Positions 36,734 to 46,561 of a DNA stretch of 64,000 nucleotides are shown piece after piece; the stretch's first letter is position 1; each line of letters starts with the position of its first letter. This DNA comes from Hymenobacter sediminicola (GTDB lineage Bacteria > Bacteroidota > Bacteroidia > Cytophagales > Hymenobacteraceae), in assembly GCF_014250515.1 (NCBI RefSeq), contig NZ_CP060202.1, positions 4,227,501 through 4,291,500 of the forward strand, given 5' to 3'. The position numbers and the translations under genes are program-made. The notes below the pieces were generated by a model. The model made no database searches. It worked only from the letters and a program-made list of their open reading frames with translations, and had not been told where the DNA came from.

Positions 36734-38059
36734 ATGGCAATTCTTTCCAAAGACGAAGCCCAGGCTATCCTCAAAAAAGTCCTCAGCTTCTCGACTGCCG
36801 ACGAGTGCGCCGCCCAGCTCAATGGCAGCACTACCGGCAATATCCGCTACGCCCGCAATGCGGTAAGCACAGCCGGCTCTTCCAGCGACGTGAGTATGGT
36901 GGTAGAGGCACGATTCGGCAAGCGAGCCGGCGTGGCTACCTGCAACCAGTTCGATGACGCTACACTGCGCCGCTGCGTACAGCGGGCTGAGGAAATTGCG
37001 CGCCTCGCCCCCGAAGACCCGGAATACGTGCCCATGCTAGGCCCACAGCAGTTTCTGACGCCCATCACCTACGCCGCCAGCACCGCCGCCATCAGCCCCG
37101 ATTTCCGGGCCCAGGTAGCGGCCGACAGCATTGCGCTGTGCGAGAGCCGCAAGCTCACAGCCGCTGGCTACCTCGAAGACGGGCCCCGGTTTGTGGCCAT
37201 CCGCAACAACAAGGGACTCGAAGGCTACCAGCAGTCGACCAACCTCGACTTTTCCGTGACCGTGCGCACCGCCGATGGCACCGGCTCGGGCTACGCCGTG
37301 GGCGACTTCACGGACGCCGCGAAGTTCGATACCAAAGCCATGACCAAGCGTGCAGCCGACAAAGCGGCCGGTTCGGTGGGAGCCAAAGCCATTGAGCCCG
37401 GCAAGTACACCGTAATTCTGGAGCCCGCCGCACTGGTATCCGACGAGGGCATTCTGAACCGACTTATCTATGCGCTGGACGCGCGGGAAGCCGACGAAGG
37501 CCGTTCATTTCTGAGCAAGAAAGGAGGTGGCAATAAGCTCGGCGAGAAAATGTTCGACTCGCGCGTGACTATCTACTCCGACCCGCTGAACGCTAGCGCC
37601 CCCGGCCGCGTGTTCGACGGCGACGGCCTGCCCGTGAAGCGCATGACGTGGATAGAAAAAGGGGTGATGAAGAACCTCTACTACTCCCGTTTCTGGGCCG
37701 AAAAGAACAAAAAGCCAGCCACGGCTTTTCCCAGCGGATTCGTAATGGAAGGCGGCACGCAAAGCGTCGAGGATCTGATAAAGGGCACGGCCAAGGGCAT
37801 CCTGATTACGCGCCTGTGGTACATCCGCGACGTTGATCCGCAGACGCTGCTCGTGACGGGTCTCACGCGCGACGGCACGTTCTACATCGAGAACGGCAAG
37901 ATCAAGCACCCCATCAAAAACATGCGCTTCAACGAAAGCCCGGTGATTATGCTCAACAACATAGAGGCCATCGGCAAACCACAACGCTTGGGCGGTAATA
38001 TGGTGCCCCCGCTCAAAGTGCGCGACTTTACGTTCACGAGCCTCTCCGACGCGGTGTAG
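36734..38059 (+). CDS. PmbA/TldE-family protein (copy 2)
   Basis: 441 residues, starting MAILSKDEAQAILKKVLSFS like copy 1 and likewise without signal peptide. Family blocks: VVEARFGKRAGVATCNQFD, RRCVQRAEEIARLAPEDPE, DEGRSFLSKKGGGNK, GTAKGILITRLWYIRDVDPQ and GLTRDGTFYIENGKIKHP. It starts 18 bp after tldD copy 3, consistent with a heterodimer expressed from one transcript. The C-terminus VRDFTFTSLSDAV is the same as in copy 1 and in the decayed fragment at 33066. A very long hairpin follows. Confidence 0.92.
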   Translation: MAILSKDEAQAILKKVLSFSTADECAAQLNGSTTGNIRYARNAVSTAGSSSDVSMVVEARFGKRAGVATCNQFDDATLRRCVQRAEEIARLAPEDPEYVPMLGPQQFLTPITYAASTAAISPDFRAQVAADSIALCESRKLTAAGYLEDGPRFVAIRNNKGLEGYQQSTNLDFSVTVRTADGTGSGYAVGDFTDAAKFDTKAMTKRAADKAAGSVGAKAIEPGKYTVILEPAALVSDEGILNRLIYALDAREADEGRSFLSKKGGGNKLGEKMFDSRVTIYSDPLNASAPGRVFDGDGLPVKRMTWIEKGVMKNLYYSRFWAEKNKKPATAFPSGFVMEGGTQSVEDLIKGTAKGILITRLWYIRDVDPQTLLVTGLTRDGTFYIENGKIKHPIKNMRFNESPVIMLNNIEAIGKPQRLGGNMVPPLKVRDFTFTSLSDAV

Positions 38060-38068
38060 CAAACGTTG

Positions 38069-38136
38069 GGCAGATACAGTAAATAGAAGCCCCGCTTTCC
38101 GGCTGGAAAGCGGGGCTTCTATTTACTGTATCTGCC
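38069..38136. terminator. Exceptionally long bidirectional hairpin terminator
   Basis: Two perfect 32-bp arms (38069-38100 and 38105-38136) with a 4-nt loop GGCT. The tip is the GC-rich core GAAGCCCCGCTTTCC and its complement; the outer half is AT-richer (GATACAGTAAATA). It separates the convergent pmbA copy 2 and the beta-barrel gene at 38142, ending 5 bp before the latter's stop. Confidence 0.9.
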
Positions 38137-38141
38137 TAGGG

Positions 38142-38756
38142 TTATTCGTCGCCGAACCGAATGCCGATATAGCCTTGGATGACGCGGTTTTTCAGGCGTG
38201 GGTCGTTGGCACCGTTCAGGTCTCGCACATCATTGATATCGTTGAGGCCGGCCGTATAGCGCGCCCCTAGAATCAGGTGGCCGACTTCGATGCCGGCTCC
38301 GGCTGCAAGGGCGAAGTCGGTTTTCTTGTAGTTGCTGTCGGCCGAGCGGTCTACGGGGCCATAGCCATCGGCGGCGCTGATGCGCAGGGTGCCATCTTCA
38401 CGCGCCCCAAGCAGCACGCCAAACTGCGGGCCGGCTTCGGCAAACACAGGGCCTACTTTCACGCGGGCCAGCACCGGCACGTTGAGGTAGTGCAGCTTGG
38501 TTTCGTAGTTGGCTAGTGTAGAGCGGAACTCCGAACCTTGCAGCGAATACAATACTTCCGGCTGAATGGACAACGGACCCAGCACCGGAATCCGGGCAAA
38601 GACACCGGCGTGGAATGTGGTTTTGTAGCGCGTTTCCATCTCAATGTTTTGTCCATCGAGTATCGCCCCATTGATACCGGCTTTGATTCCGAACTGTGCC
38701 TGGGCGCTGGTAGCGGCCAGCAGCGGCAGCAGAAATAAGAGAGAGTGTGCTTTCAT
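38142..38756 (-). CDS. Outer membrane beta-barrel (PorT-like) protein
   Basis: 204 residues. The signal peptide is AHSLLFLLPLLAATSAQAQ. The mature protein starts FGIKAGINGAI and shows barrel strands FHAGVFARIPVLGPLSIQPEVLYSLQG (in parts), YLNVPVLARVKVGPVFAEAGPQFGVLLGA, FALAAGAGIEVGHLILGARYTAGL and the final strand VIQGYIGIRFGDE. The KAGIN...YLNVPVL pattern is typical of the outer-membrane beta-barrel family often named PorT-like in Bacteroidetes. Function unknown. Confidence 0.88.
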   Translation of the reverse strand: MKAHSLLFLLPLLAATSAQAQFGIKAGINGAILDGQNIEMETRYKTTFHAGVFARIPVLGPLSIQPEVLYSLQGSEFRSTLANYETKLHYLNVPVLARVKVGPVFAEAGPQFGVLLGAREDGTLRISAADGYGPVDRSADSNYKKTDFALAAGAGIEVGHLILGARYTAGLNDINDVRDLNGANDPRLKNRVIQGYIGIRFGDE

Positions 38757-38962
38757 AGCGTTGAGCAGTTTGCTGTTGCAGAAGCTCTTAACGTAAAACA
38801 GCCGCCCTACGCATACAGAATAGCCCTATAACTTTTGGTCAATAACTTCCCAAGCACCATTCGGAGAGTATTTTGCCACCGAAGCCACCTTGCCGCCACT
38901 GCTGTGTCTGTAGCTCCGGTGTTCTTCGCCTGCCTGTATCGTCTTCTCTCTGTCCGCTCCTA

Positions 38963-39586
38963 ATGCCTGCTCCTTTCACCTTCGTGCGCCTGCAATACCG
39001 CTCCGGCGACTGGGACGGCGTGGACGAGCGGATGCCCACCAACCTGCTCCATTCTCTGATTCAGTACACCAAAATTCCGGTGAACCAGAAGGAGAAAGTA
39101 GTAGCATTGGACTCGGCCGAGCTGTTTCGCTACCCGTTCTGCTACCTGTCGGGGCACAAGCTGGTGCAGTTTTCAGCGCAGGAGAAAAAGAACTTCACCC
39201 AGTACGTGCGCAACGGCGGCTTCGTGTTCGTGGATGACTGCAACCACGACATTGACGGGCTGTTTGCGCGCTCCTTCGAGGAGCAGATGCGCCAGTGTTT
39301 CGGGGCCGGCGCGCTCAAGAAGCTGCCCAAAACGCACGCCATCTACTCGCAGTTTTTCAAGTTTCCGGATGGACCGCCGCCCACCTCGTTCGAGCTAAAC
39401 GGCTGGGGCGACGACCTGGTGCACGACTACCTGAAAGGCATCGAAATCAACGGCCGGCTGGGCGTGCTCTACTCCAACAAAGACTACGGCTGCGAGTGGG
39501 ACTACGACTTCCGCAACAAGCGCTTTCTGGCTGAAGACAACACCAAATTCGGCGTGAACATCCTGCTCTATGCTCTCACGGCGTAA
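38963..39586 (+). CDS. DUF4159 domain-containing protein
   Basis: 207 residues from ATG 38963; the frame extends to 38873 without sensible N-terminal sequence. DUF4159 features are TFVRLQYRSGDWDG at the start, YPFCYLSGHKLVQFSAQEK, the glycine-rich GGFVFVDDCNHD, KLPKTHAIYSQFF and a C-terminal EWDYDFRNKRFLAEDNTKFG. The N-terminal part resembles a class I glutamine amidotransferase-like fold without a Cys nucleophile. In Bacteroidetes it is commonly encoded beside MoxR, DUF58 and BatA genes, as here, although one minus-strand gene intervenes. No signal peptide is apparent in this version. Confidence 0.9.
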   Translation: MPAPFTFVRLQYRSGDWDGVDERMPTNLLHSLIQYTKIPVNQKEKVVALDSAELFRYPFCYLSGHKLVQFSAQEKKNFTQYVRNGGFVFVDDCNHDIDGLFARSFEEQMRQCFGAGALKKLPKTHAIYSQFFKFPDGPPPTSFELNGWGDDLVHDYLKGIEINGRLGVLYSNKDYGCEWDYDFRNKRFLAEDNTKFGVNILLYALTA

Positions 39587-39604
39587 CGGAAAATTTCGGC
39601 TTGT

Positions 39605-40459
39605 TTAAAACCGGAAGCCCAGCCCCAGGCGTCCGTCAAAATCGGTCTGGTGCGTGTCGTAGTAGGCCTTTTGCTCGGTCTGGTAGCCACCATAGGGCGA
39701 TGCTTTAAACTTGTCCTGCCCCACGTGCTGCCAGTTCATCAGGCCGGCCGACACATCCAGGAAGAACCGGCTGCCGGATTTAAACGAACCCTGCCACCCT
39801 AGCAACGCCCCGGCACCCACAAACCGCCGCTGCTGCGTTGGCTCGTAACGGCCCGACAGTTTCACGCTGCGAAAAGCCACAGCCGGGGCCAAATAGAAAC
39901 CGGCCAGGGCCTGCGTGCCCCGCTGCGGGCGGAAATAGTAGCGCCCCTGCACCGATACGCCCGCTTTGCGCTCCGAGTAACTGCCCCCATTCAGGAGGCC
40001 CTCGCCCACCACGCTAAATCGAGCGCCTACCTGCCGCTCGTAGGAAGCCAGAAACGGGAATAGCGCTCCACTGTTGCCCATGGCTGCATTGGCGAAATTA
40101 CTGGCCAGTACCCCGCCTACATCAAACCGCACGGCATTGTGGAAACCCTCGGCCGGAGCCATCGGTTTGGCCTTGAGAGAATCGGGTGTGTTGCTGCTGA
40201 GCAGAAGCAGCTGGTCTGTTGGCTGCTCGTATCTTAGTTGCGCCGGGGCCACTGGACTGGCGCTAGCCAGCAGACCAGCGCTGGTTTCAGAGCCGAAACT
40301 GGCGGCTGCCAGCTCCTGGCTTGGCAACCGCTGGCCCAGTACACGCGGATTGGCTGGTTCGTGCTCCTGCGCCAAAGCTGCAAAGGCGGGCAGTGATGCA
40401 GCCACTAGTATGAAAAGCCGTTTGTAGGAGTGCTGCCGGAAATTGGTAAATGAGTTCAT
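39605..40459 (-). CDS. Outer membrane beta-barrel-like protein of unknown function
   Basis: 284 residues from ATG 40459; the frame open to 40528 lacks a signal. The signal peptide is KRLFILVAASLPAFAALAQ. The C-terminal half alternates like barrel strands: FSVVGEGLLNGGSYSERKAGVSVQGRYYFRP (in parts), AGFYLAPAVAFRSVKLSGRY, FVGAGALLGWQGSF, FFLDVSAGLMNW and a terminal DGRLGLGFRF ending in Phe, as outer membrane proteins often do. It lies convergent to DUF4159 (18 bp between stops) and divergent from the MoxR operon. Confidence 0.82.
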   Translation of the reverse strand: MNSFTNFRQHSYKRLFILVAASLPAFAALAQEHEPANPRVLGQRLPSQELAAASFGSETSAGLLASASPVAPAQLRYEQPTDQLLLLSSNTPDSLKAKPMAPAEGFHNAVRFDVGGVLASNFANAAMGNSGALFPFLASYERQVGARFSVVGEGLLNGGSYSERKAGVSVQGRYYFRPQRGTQALAGFYLAPAVAFRSVKLSGRYEPTQQRRFVGAGALLGWQGSFKSGSRFFLDVSAGLMNWQHVGQDKFKASPYGGYQTEQKAYYDTHQTDFDGRLGLGFRF

Positions 40460-40644
40460 GACACGAGACAGAGAGAGTGGATAAGGATGAGTCAAATGTG
40501 CGCGAGTGGCAGCCAGTCGGCAAACCATTCTCGCCCTGAATCAGACTTTTCATTTTTCTCGCCTTCTGCCCCAAAACGCCTTTCAGAACGGCAAACAGCC
40601 CCTATAATCAGACTTTACACGCCTTCTTTTACCTTCCTCTTTTC

Positions 40645-41628
<984 letters not shown>

Positions 41629-41647
41629 ACTAGAAGGCACAATAGCC

Positions 41648-41701
41648 CGTCATGCTGAGGCAAGCCAGCGGTAGAGATGCTTTGGCAAGCTCAGCATGAC
41701 G
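41648..41701. repeat. Interspersed palindromic (REP-like) repeat
   Basis: 54-bp dyad element: arms CGTCATGCTGAG (41648-41659) and CTCAGCATGACG (41690-41701), interior including GCGGTAGAGATGCTTTGGC. Sequences of this type (GTCATGCTGAG ... AGATGC) are, from memory, widespread intergenic repeats in Hymenobacter genomes. It lies between the MoxR and DUF58 genes and could also act as an RNA hairpin that adjusts their relative expression. Confidence 0.6.
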
Positions 41702-41723
41702 TTCACTAATTCTAACTTAACCA

Positions 41724-42602
41724 ATGCTTAGCCCCGAACTCCTGTACGCCTTACAGAATCTGCCGCTAGCGGCCCGGCAGGCGGCTGAAGGGTTTCTGCA
41801 CGGCCAGCACTTGAGCCGGCGCAAAGGCGCGGGCATGGAGTTCAGCCAATACCGCCCCTACCAGCCCGGCGACGAACTGCGCCGCCTCGACTGGCGCCTA
41901 GCGGCCCGCTCGGATAGGTATTATCTGCGCGAATCGGAAGTGGACACAAGCCTGACCGTACATCTTGTGCTGGATGCTACCGCCAGCATGAATCACGCCG
42001 ACGACAATGGCCTCACCAAGCTCGACTACGCCCGGCTGCTGCTGGCGGCCTTGGCCTACCTGGCTACGCAGCAAGGCGATGCCGTGGGCCTCACCATTCT
42101 GCACCCGGCGGGCCTGCGCCATCTGCCGCCCCGTGCCGATGCCCGTCAGTTGCCGCGCCTCTACCATGCCCTCGAAACGGCGGAGGCTACCGGCTCTTTT
42201 CCTTCCCTCGAAACCCTTGCCCCCCTCACGGCCCGCCGCCAGCGTGCCCTGACCATTTGCGTAAGCGACCTGTACGAGACGGATGCGGAAATAAATAGCT
42301 TGCTCACGCGGCTGCGGGCGGCTTCTGGCGAAGTCTTACTCCTGCACCTGATGGCCCGCAACGAACTGGAGTTCAGCTTCCGTGGCGCCGTGACGTTTGA
42401 GGATCTGGAAACCGGCCAGCGCCTGCAGCTCAACGCCGACCAGCAGCGTGCCGGCTGGCAGCAGCAGCTGCAGGAGTGGCTGCGCGAAACGGCCCGGCAG
42501 GCGCGCCGCCACGGCTTCGATTACCATCAGCTCAGCACTGCCGAACCCCTCACCCAGGCTCTGCGCGAGTTCCTGCGCCGACGCGACAAGGCCCTTATGT
42601 AG
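41724..42602 (+). CDS. DUF58 domain-containing protein
   Basis: 292 residues. The characteristic start of the DUF58 core is HLSRRKGAGMEFSQYRPYQPGDELRRLDWRLAARSDRYYLRE (in parts), followed by a VWA-like fold: VHLVLDATASMNH (a partial MIDAS, DATAS instead of DxSxS), GDAVGLTIL and LTICVSDLYE. It is cytoplasmic, without membrane segments. DUF58 proteins are usual partners of MoxR ATPases, which fits the gene order. The DxSxS serine spacing is altered (D-A-T-A-S), so the metal site may be weaker. Confidence 0.93.
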   Translation: MLSPELLYALQNLPLAARQAAEGFLHGQHLSRRKGAGMEFSQYRPYQPGDELRRLDWRLAARSDRYYLRESEVDTSLTVHLVLDATASMNHADDNGLTKLDYARLLLAALAYLATQQGDAVGLTILHPAGLRHLPPRADARQLPRLYHALETAEATGSFPSLETLAPLTARRQRALTICVSDLYETDAEINSLLTRLRAASGEVLLLHLMARNELEFSFRGAVTFEDLETGQRLQLNADQQRAGWQQQLQEWLRETARQARRHGFDYHQLSTAEPLTQALREFLRRRDKALM

Positions 42603-42731
42603 CGCCAGCCGCTGGGTTATTGCACTAGAACATCCTCTCCTAATGGCGCTTCCTTTTGTGAGTTACCTGCAGTTCGCGCAGCCTTAGTCCCTTACTTCCG
42701 ACCTTTCTACCAGCAACTTATTCATCTTTCC

Positions 42732-44324
42732 TTGCCCGCGTTTCTCTTTCACCATGCCACCGCCGGATTGCTGGCCCTGTTGGGGCTGGCGGTACCAGTG
42801 GCCATTCACCTCTGGAACCGGCGGCCGGGGCGCACGGTACGAGTGGGCAGTGTGCGCTGGCTGGAGGCTGCCGCCAACCGCCGCCTGCGCAATCTGCGGC
42901 TCGAACAGGTGTGGCTGTTGCTGCTTCGGGCTGCCTTGGTGGCGTTGCTGGCGTTGGTGGTAGCGGATCCAGTCTGGATGCGGCCCCGGCCAGCGCAGGT
43001 GGCACGCGGAGTGGTATTGCTGGCCCCCCAACTGCTGCGGCCCGATGTGCTGCCGGCCCTGCGCCCTTCTCTCGATTCGTTGCGGCGGCAAGGCTACTCG
43101 TTGCGGCTGTTTGCACCAGGCTTCCGGCCGGTTTCTGCTCATGCCTGGAATCAGCCAGACTCCTTACGGCAACTGCTCACTTTAGCTCGTGTTGCCGATT
43201 CTGCTACAACTGTGGCTGACGATTACTGGGCCCGTGCCCGGCAGGCAGCTGACTCGTTTCCGGGCCGACCACTGCACCTTATTACCGGGGCCGCGTTGCC
43301 GTATTTCATCGGGGCTCGCCCAGCGCTACCGGCTCGCCTGACGTGGCAAACTGTGCCTTTACCCGATTCGGCCGTCTGGCTGGCGCAGGCTTGGCAGCCT
43401 CACCCCGACACCTTGCGGCTGCTCGTTGGCCGCAGCCAGGAAGAAGGCACTGTCTTTCGTACTGTAGCCCTGCGCCATCCTCGCACTGCCGGTCGCCTGT
43501 CGGTAGCTGCCCTGCCCGGTTTGGAATACGTGCCAGGCCCGAAACCTGTGCTACAACTCGCCGGCCAGCCAGCTGTTGCCATCCACACAGCACCGCTACG
43601 GGTAGTCTTGTATGCTGATGCCGCACATGCTGCAGCCGGGCGCTATCTGCGGGCGGCGCTACGGGCCGCCGCGCTGGGCCTACACCGGCCTCTGGATCTG
43701 CGCACCGCCACGCCCACCGCCCCGCTGCCGAACCAAACCGACTGGTTTTTCTGGCTGAGCGACCAGCCAGTCCCGGCCAGTTGGCTATTGCAGGCCCGGC
43801 AGGGCGGAAATCTTTGGCATGAAGCCCTAAAAGGCAGCCCCGTAGAAGCCCGGTTGGCTCTAAACGGACTGGCTGATGAAACCGCTGTTGCTGTTCGGCG
43901 GCTCGATACCGGTGTGGTAGCACGCCAGACCATCATCTGGCAGACCGGAACCGGACAACCCGTTTTGCTGCGCCAGCCGCTGGGCCAGGGCAGCCGCTAC
44001 CAGTTGCGCACCCGTTTGCAATCTGACTGGACCAGCCTGCCGGAAAGCTCCGTGCTGCCCGTACTGCTCCTGCAGTTGCTCCGCTCCGAATCGGAACCCG
44101 CCGTAGGTATTACCGCTCACGACTTGCGGCAACTTGATCCGCGTCAGCTCGGTGCTCTGGCTTCTGTAGTGGCTCCTGTTTCAAGCAATCCGGTCACTAT
44201 CCAACCCGCTCCTCAGGCAGTAGAGCTACGGCCCGGGCTGCTACTGGCGGCGTTGTTGTTGTTTGCGCTGGAACGCTGGCTGGCGCGTCGCAGATCAGTT
44301 TCCTTATCTTCCTCGTCGCTATGA
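42732..44324 (+). CDS. BatA-like membrane protein (double-transmembrane N-terminal domain)
   Basis: 530 residues, probable TTG start at 42732. The N-terminal BatA/aerotolerance-operon domain has two helices with the linker VAIHLWNRRPGRTVRVGSVRWLE between them (about 10-26 and 60-78). A long extracytoplasmic region follows and a last helix (LLLAALLLFALERWLARRRS) near the C-terminus. No VWA domain with intact MIDAS is seen, unlike BatA/BatB proper. The TGA stop overlaps the ATG of the next gene by 4 bp. Confidence 0.88.
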   Translation: MPAFLFHHATAGLLALLGLAVPVAIHLWNRRPGRTVRVGSVRWLEAAANRRLRNLRLEQVWLLLLRAALVALLALVVADPVWMRPRPAQVARGVVLLAPQLLRPDVLPALRPSLDSLRRQGYSLRLFAPGFRPVSAHAWNQPDSLRQLLTLARVADSATTVADDYWARARQAADSFPGRPLHLITGAALPYFIGARPALPARLTWQTVPLPDSAVWLAQAWQPHPDTLRLLVGRSQEEGTVFRTVALRHPRTAGRLSVAALPGLEYVPGPKPVLQLAGQPAVAIHTAPLRVVLYADAAHAAAGRYLRAALRAAALGLHRPLDLRTATPTAPLPNQTDWFFWLSDQPVPASWLLQARQGGNLWHEALKGSPVEARLALNGLADETAVAVRRLDTGVVARQTIIWQTGTGQPVLLRQPLGQGSRYQLRTRLQSDWTSLPESSVLPVLLLQLLRSESEPAVGITAHDLRQLDPRQLGALASVVAPVSSNPVTIQPAPQAVELRPGLLLAALLLFALERWLARRRSVSLSSSSL

Positions 44325-46561
44325 GCACGGTTGCTACTTCTATTCCAGCTGGCTCTCAGGTGCTGCAGAGCATAGCCCGCCTGGAGGCGAACCGGCGCTC
44401 AGGGACGTTGCTGGTGCCAGTAGGCGCAGGACTGCTGGCCGTTCTGGCTTGGGCACGGCACTGGCCGCAGATGTGGCCGGCTGTCGGCACAGGAATTCTG
44501 CTGGTGCTTTTGGGCACCGCGTATGGCATTTACCGTTTGCGTCAGCCGCGGCTGGCGGCCGTAGCCCGCCGCCTCGACCGGCTGCATCCGGCGCTGGAAG
44601 ACAGCACCGGTTTGCTTCTGCACAGCTCAACGGAGCCGCCCCTGAACCTGCTGGAACAGTTGCAGCAGCAGCGTGTGCACACCCGACTGTTGGAACTGCA
44701 GCAGAGTGAACTGCAACTGCTACCGTTTTCGTGGCGGTTGACGGGCTGGCTCACGGGTATCTTGTTACTGGTAGCAGCAAGCAGCTGGCTATACAGGCCG
44801 AACAAAGCAGAAGCAACAGTACCGAAGCTGGTGGTGCATTTCCCGGATACCCCAACACCCGTTCAGCCCGGCAAACCCACTCCTCCACAGCTCCTTGAAA
44901 CCCGCATTCGGGTGCAGCCGCCAGCTTACACCCGCCGCCCGGCTTTCACGCCCGCCAGCCTGTCGTTCAGTTGCCCGGCTGGTTCACGGGTCCGCTGGAC
45001 GGTGCGTGTTTCGCGGGCCGGTGCAGCGGCGCCAGTGCTGGAGCTGGGCCGGCAGCGCCTGACATTTCAGCCAGTAGCAGGCCAGCCGCTGGAGTATGCC
45101 GTAGAACTGCCAGTGGCAGCCTCAGGCCTGTATCGGCTGCGGTTCGCGGGCAAGACGTCTGATGATTACGCGCTGGAAGTGCTACCCGACCAGCCGCCCG
45201 TCATCCAGATTCAAACCCCAAAACCTTATACTCTCATCGAATTCGGCCAACGCCCTCAGGTAGCCATCCGGGTGGCGCTGCGCGACGAATACGGTCTGCA
45301 GGACGCGCAGTTGGTCGCTACCGTAGCGCAGGGCCAGGGCGAGGCCGTGAAATTCAGGGAAGTAGTGACGGACCTGAGCAGTGGCCTGCGCGGCCAGCCA
45401 CGCCAAGCCACGCTGTCTTCCCTACTGCGGTTGCCAGCGCTGGGCCTCACCTACGGCGACGAGGTGTATTTTTATGTGCGCGCCCACGACAATGCCCGTC
45501 ACCTCACCCGCTCCGATACCTACCTCGTGCAGTGGGAGGATACGACCGTGCAAGACGGCCTCACAGATCTGTCGCTGAGCGTGAACGTGGTGCCGGCCTA
45601 TTTCCGCAGCCAGCGCCAGATCATCATCGACACGGAAAAGCTGATGGCCGAGCGCGCTACTTTGCCGGCCGCCACCTTCACCGACCGTGCCAATAACCTG
45701 GGCCACGACCAGAAAATTCTGCGCCTGCGCTACGGCAAGTTTCTGGGTGAGGAGTTTGAAGGCAGCATTGGAGAAACAGCCGCTCCGCCAGCGGCTGAAA
45801 AAGACACGACGGAGGAACACGACGAGCACGCCAACGAAAACCCCGCCGAACATGCCGCCCACAACCATGGCACCGATGACCACAGCTCACCTAGCGGCTC
45901 CAGCAACACGCAGGAGCTGATGGACCCGTACATCCACAAGCACGACGACTCGGAAACGGCCGATTTTCTGGAGCCGGCCGTGAAAGCCAAGCTGCGAGGC
46001 GTGCTGAACCAGATGTGGGAGGCAGAGCTACGGTTGCGACTGGCCAAGCCTGCCGAAGCCCGCCCATTTGAATACCGCGCGCTGCGACTTCTGAAGCAGG
46101 TGCAGCAGCAAACTCGGGCCTTCGTTCGGAAGTCGGGCTACGAGCCACCCGTGCTGCCCGAAGCTACCCTGCGCCTTTCCGGCGACCTGGCCGGCACAGC
46201 AGTACCGCGCATTTCCCGGCAGCTTCCTGCGCCGGCAGGCCAGCCGGAAATAAGAGCAGCGGTACGGTTGCTGGCTGCTCTGCAGGCAGGCCAGGCAGCC
46301 ACTCCTGCCGATGCACTGGTGCTGGAACGGGCCGGGCAGGCCGTGGCGCAGGCGGCCCTGCAGCGCCCGGGAGCCTATCTACCCGCCTTGCGTGCCTTAC
46401 GCCAACTCACCACCGACATTCGTGCCGGAAGAGCGGTCTGCCAACACTGCTTTGCTCCTTCTGAGAAGGCACTGGCGACTTTGCTGCCGGCTCCACCCGC
46501 TGCACCGGCTCGCCCTCCCCGCCCCGACCGGCTGGGCCAACGCTACCTGCAAGCACTATGA
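44321..46561 (+). CDS. DUF4175-like large membrane protein
   Basis: 746 residues. Helices near 27-44 (LLVPVGAGLLAVLAWA), 50-68 (MWPAVGTGILLVLLGTAYGIY) and about 135-155 (LTGWLTGILLLVAASSWLY) anchor it. The rest is extracytoplasmic, with beta-sandwich-like repeats (LLETRIRVQPPAYTRRPAF; VAIRVALRDEYGLQDAQLV) and a DTYLVQWEDTTVQ block as in Bacteroidetes DUF4175 proteins. A linker near residues 488-545 is unusually rich in His, Glu, Asp and Asn (EEHDEHANENPAEHAAHNHG). It overlaps both neighbours by 4 bp. Confidence 0.85.
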   Translation: MSTVATSIPAGSQVLQSIARLEANRRSGTLLVPVGAGLLAVLAWARHWPQMWPAVGTGILLVLLGTAYGIYRLRQPRLAAVARRLDRLHPALEDSTGLLLHSSTEPPLNLLEQLQQQRVHTRLLELQQSELQLLPFSWRLTGWLTGILLLVAASSWLYRPNKAEATVPKLVVHFPDTPTPVQPGKPTPPQLLETRIRVQPPAYTRRPAFTPASLSFSCPAGSRVRWTVRVSRAGAAAPVLELGRQRLTFQPVAGQPLEYAVELPVAASGLYRLRFAGKTSDDYALEVLPDQPPVIQIQTPKPYTLIEFGQRPQVAIRVALRDEYGLQDAQLVATVAQGQGEAVKFREVVTDLSSGLRGQPRQATLSSLLRLPALGLTYGDEVYFYVRAHDNARHLTRSDTYLVQWEDTTVQDGLTDLSLSVNVVPAYFRSQRQIIIDTEKLMAERATLPAATFTDRANNLGHDQKILRLRYGKFLGEEFEGSIGETAAPPAAEKDTTEEHDEHANENPAEHAAHNHGTDDHSSPSGSSNTQELMDPYIHKHDDSETADFLEPAVKAKLRGVLNQMWEAELRLRLAKPAEARPFEYRALRLLKQVQQQTRAFVRKSGYEPPVLPEATLRLSGDLAGTAVPRISRQLPAPAGQPEIRAAVRLLAALQAGQAATPADALVLERAGQAVAQAALQRPGAYLPALRALRQLTTDIRAGRAVCQHCFAPSEKALATLLPAPPAAPARPPRPDRLGQRYLQAL

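Noticed and set aside
38873-38962. N-terminal extension of the DUF4159 gene
   Set aside because: Cys- and Pro-rich sequence without family similarity; ATG 38963 starts directly at the conserved domain.
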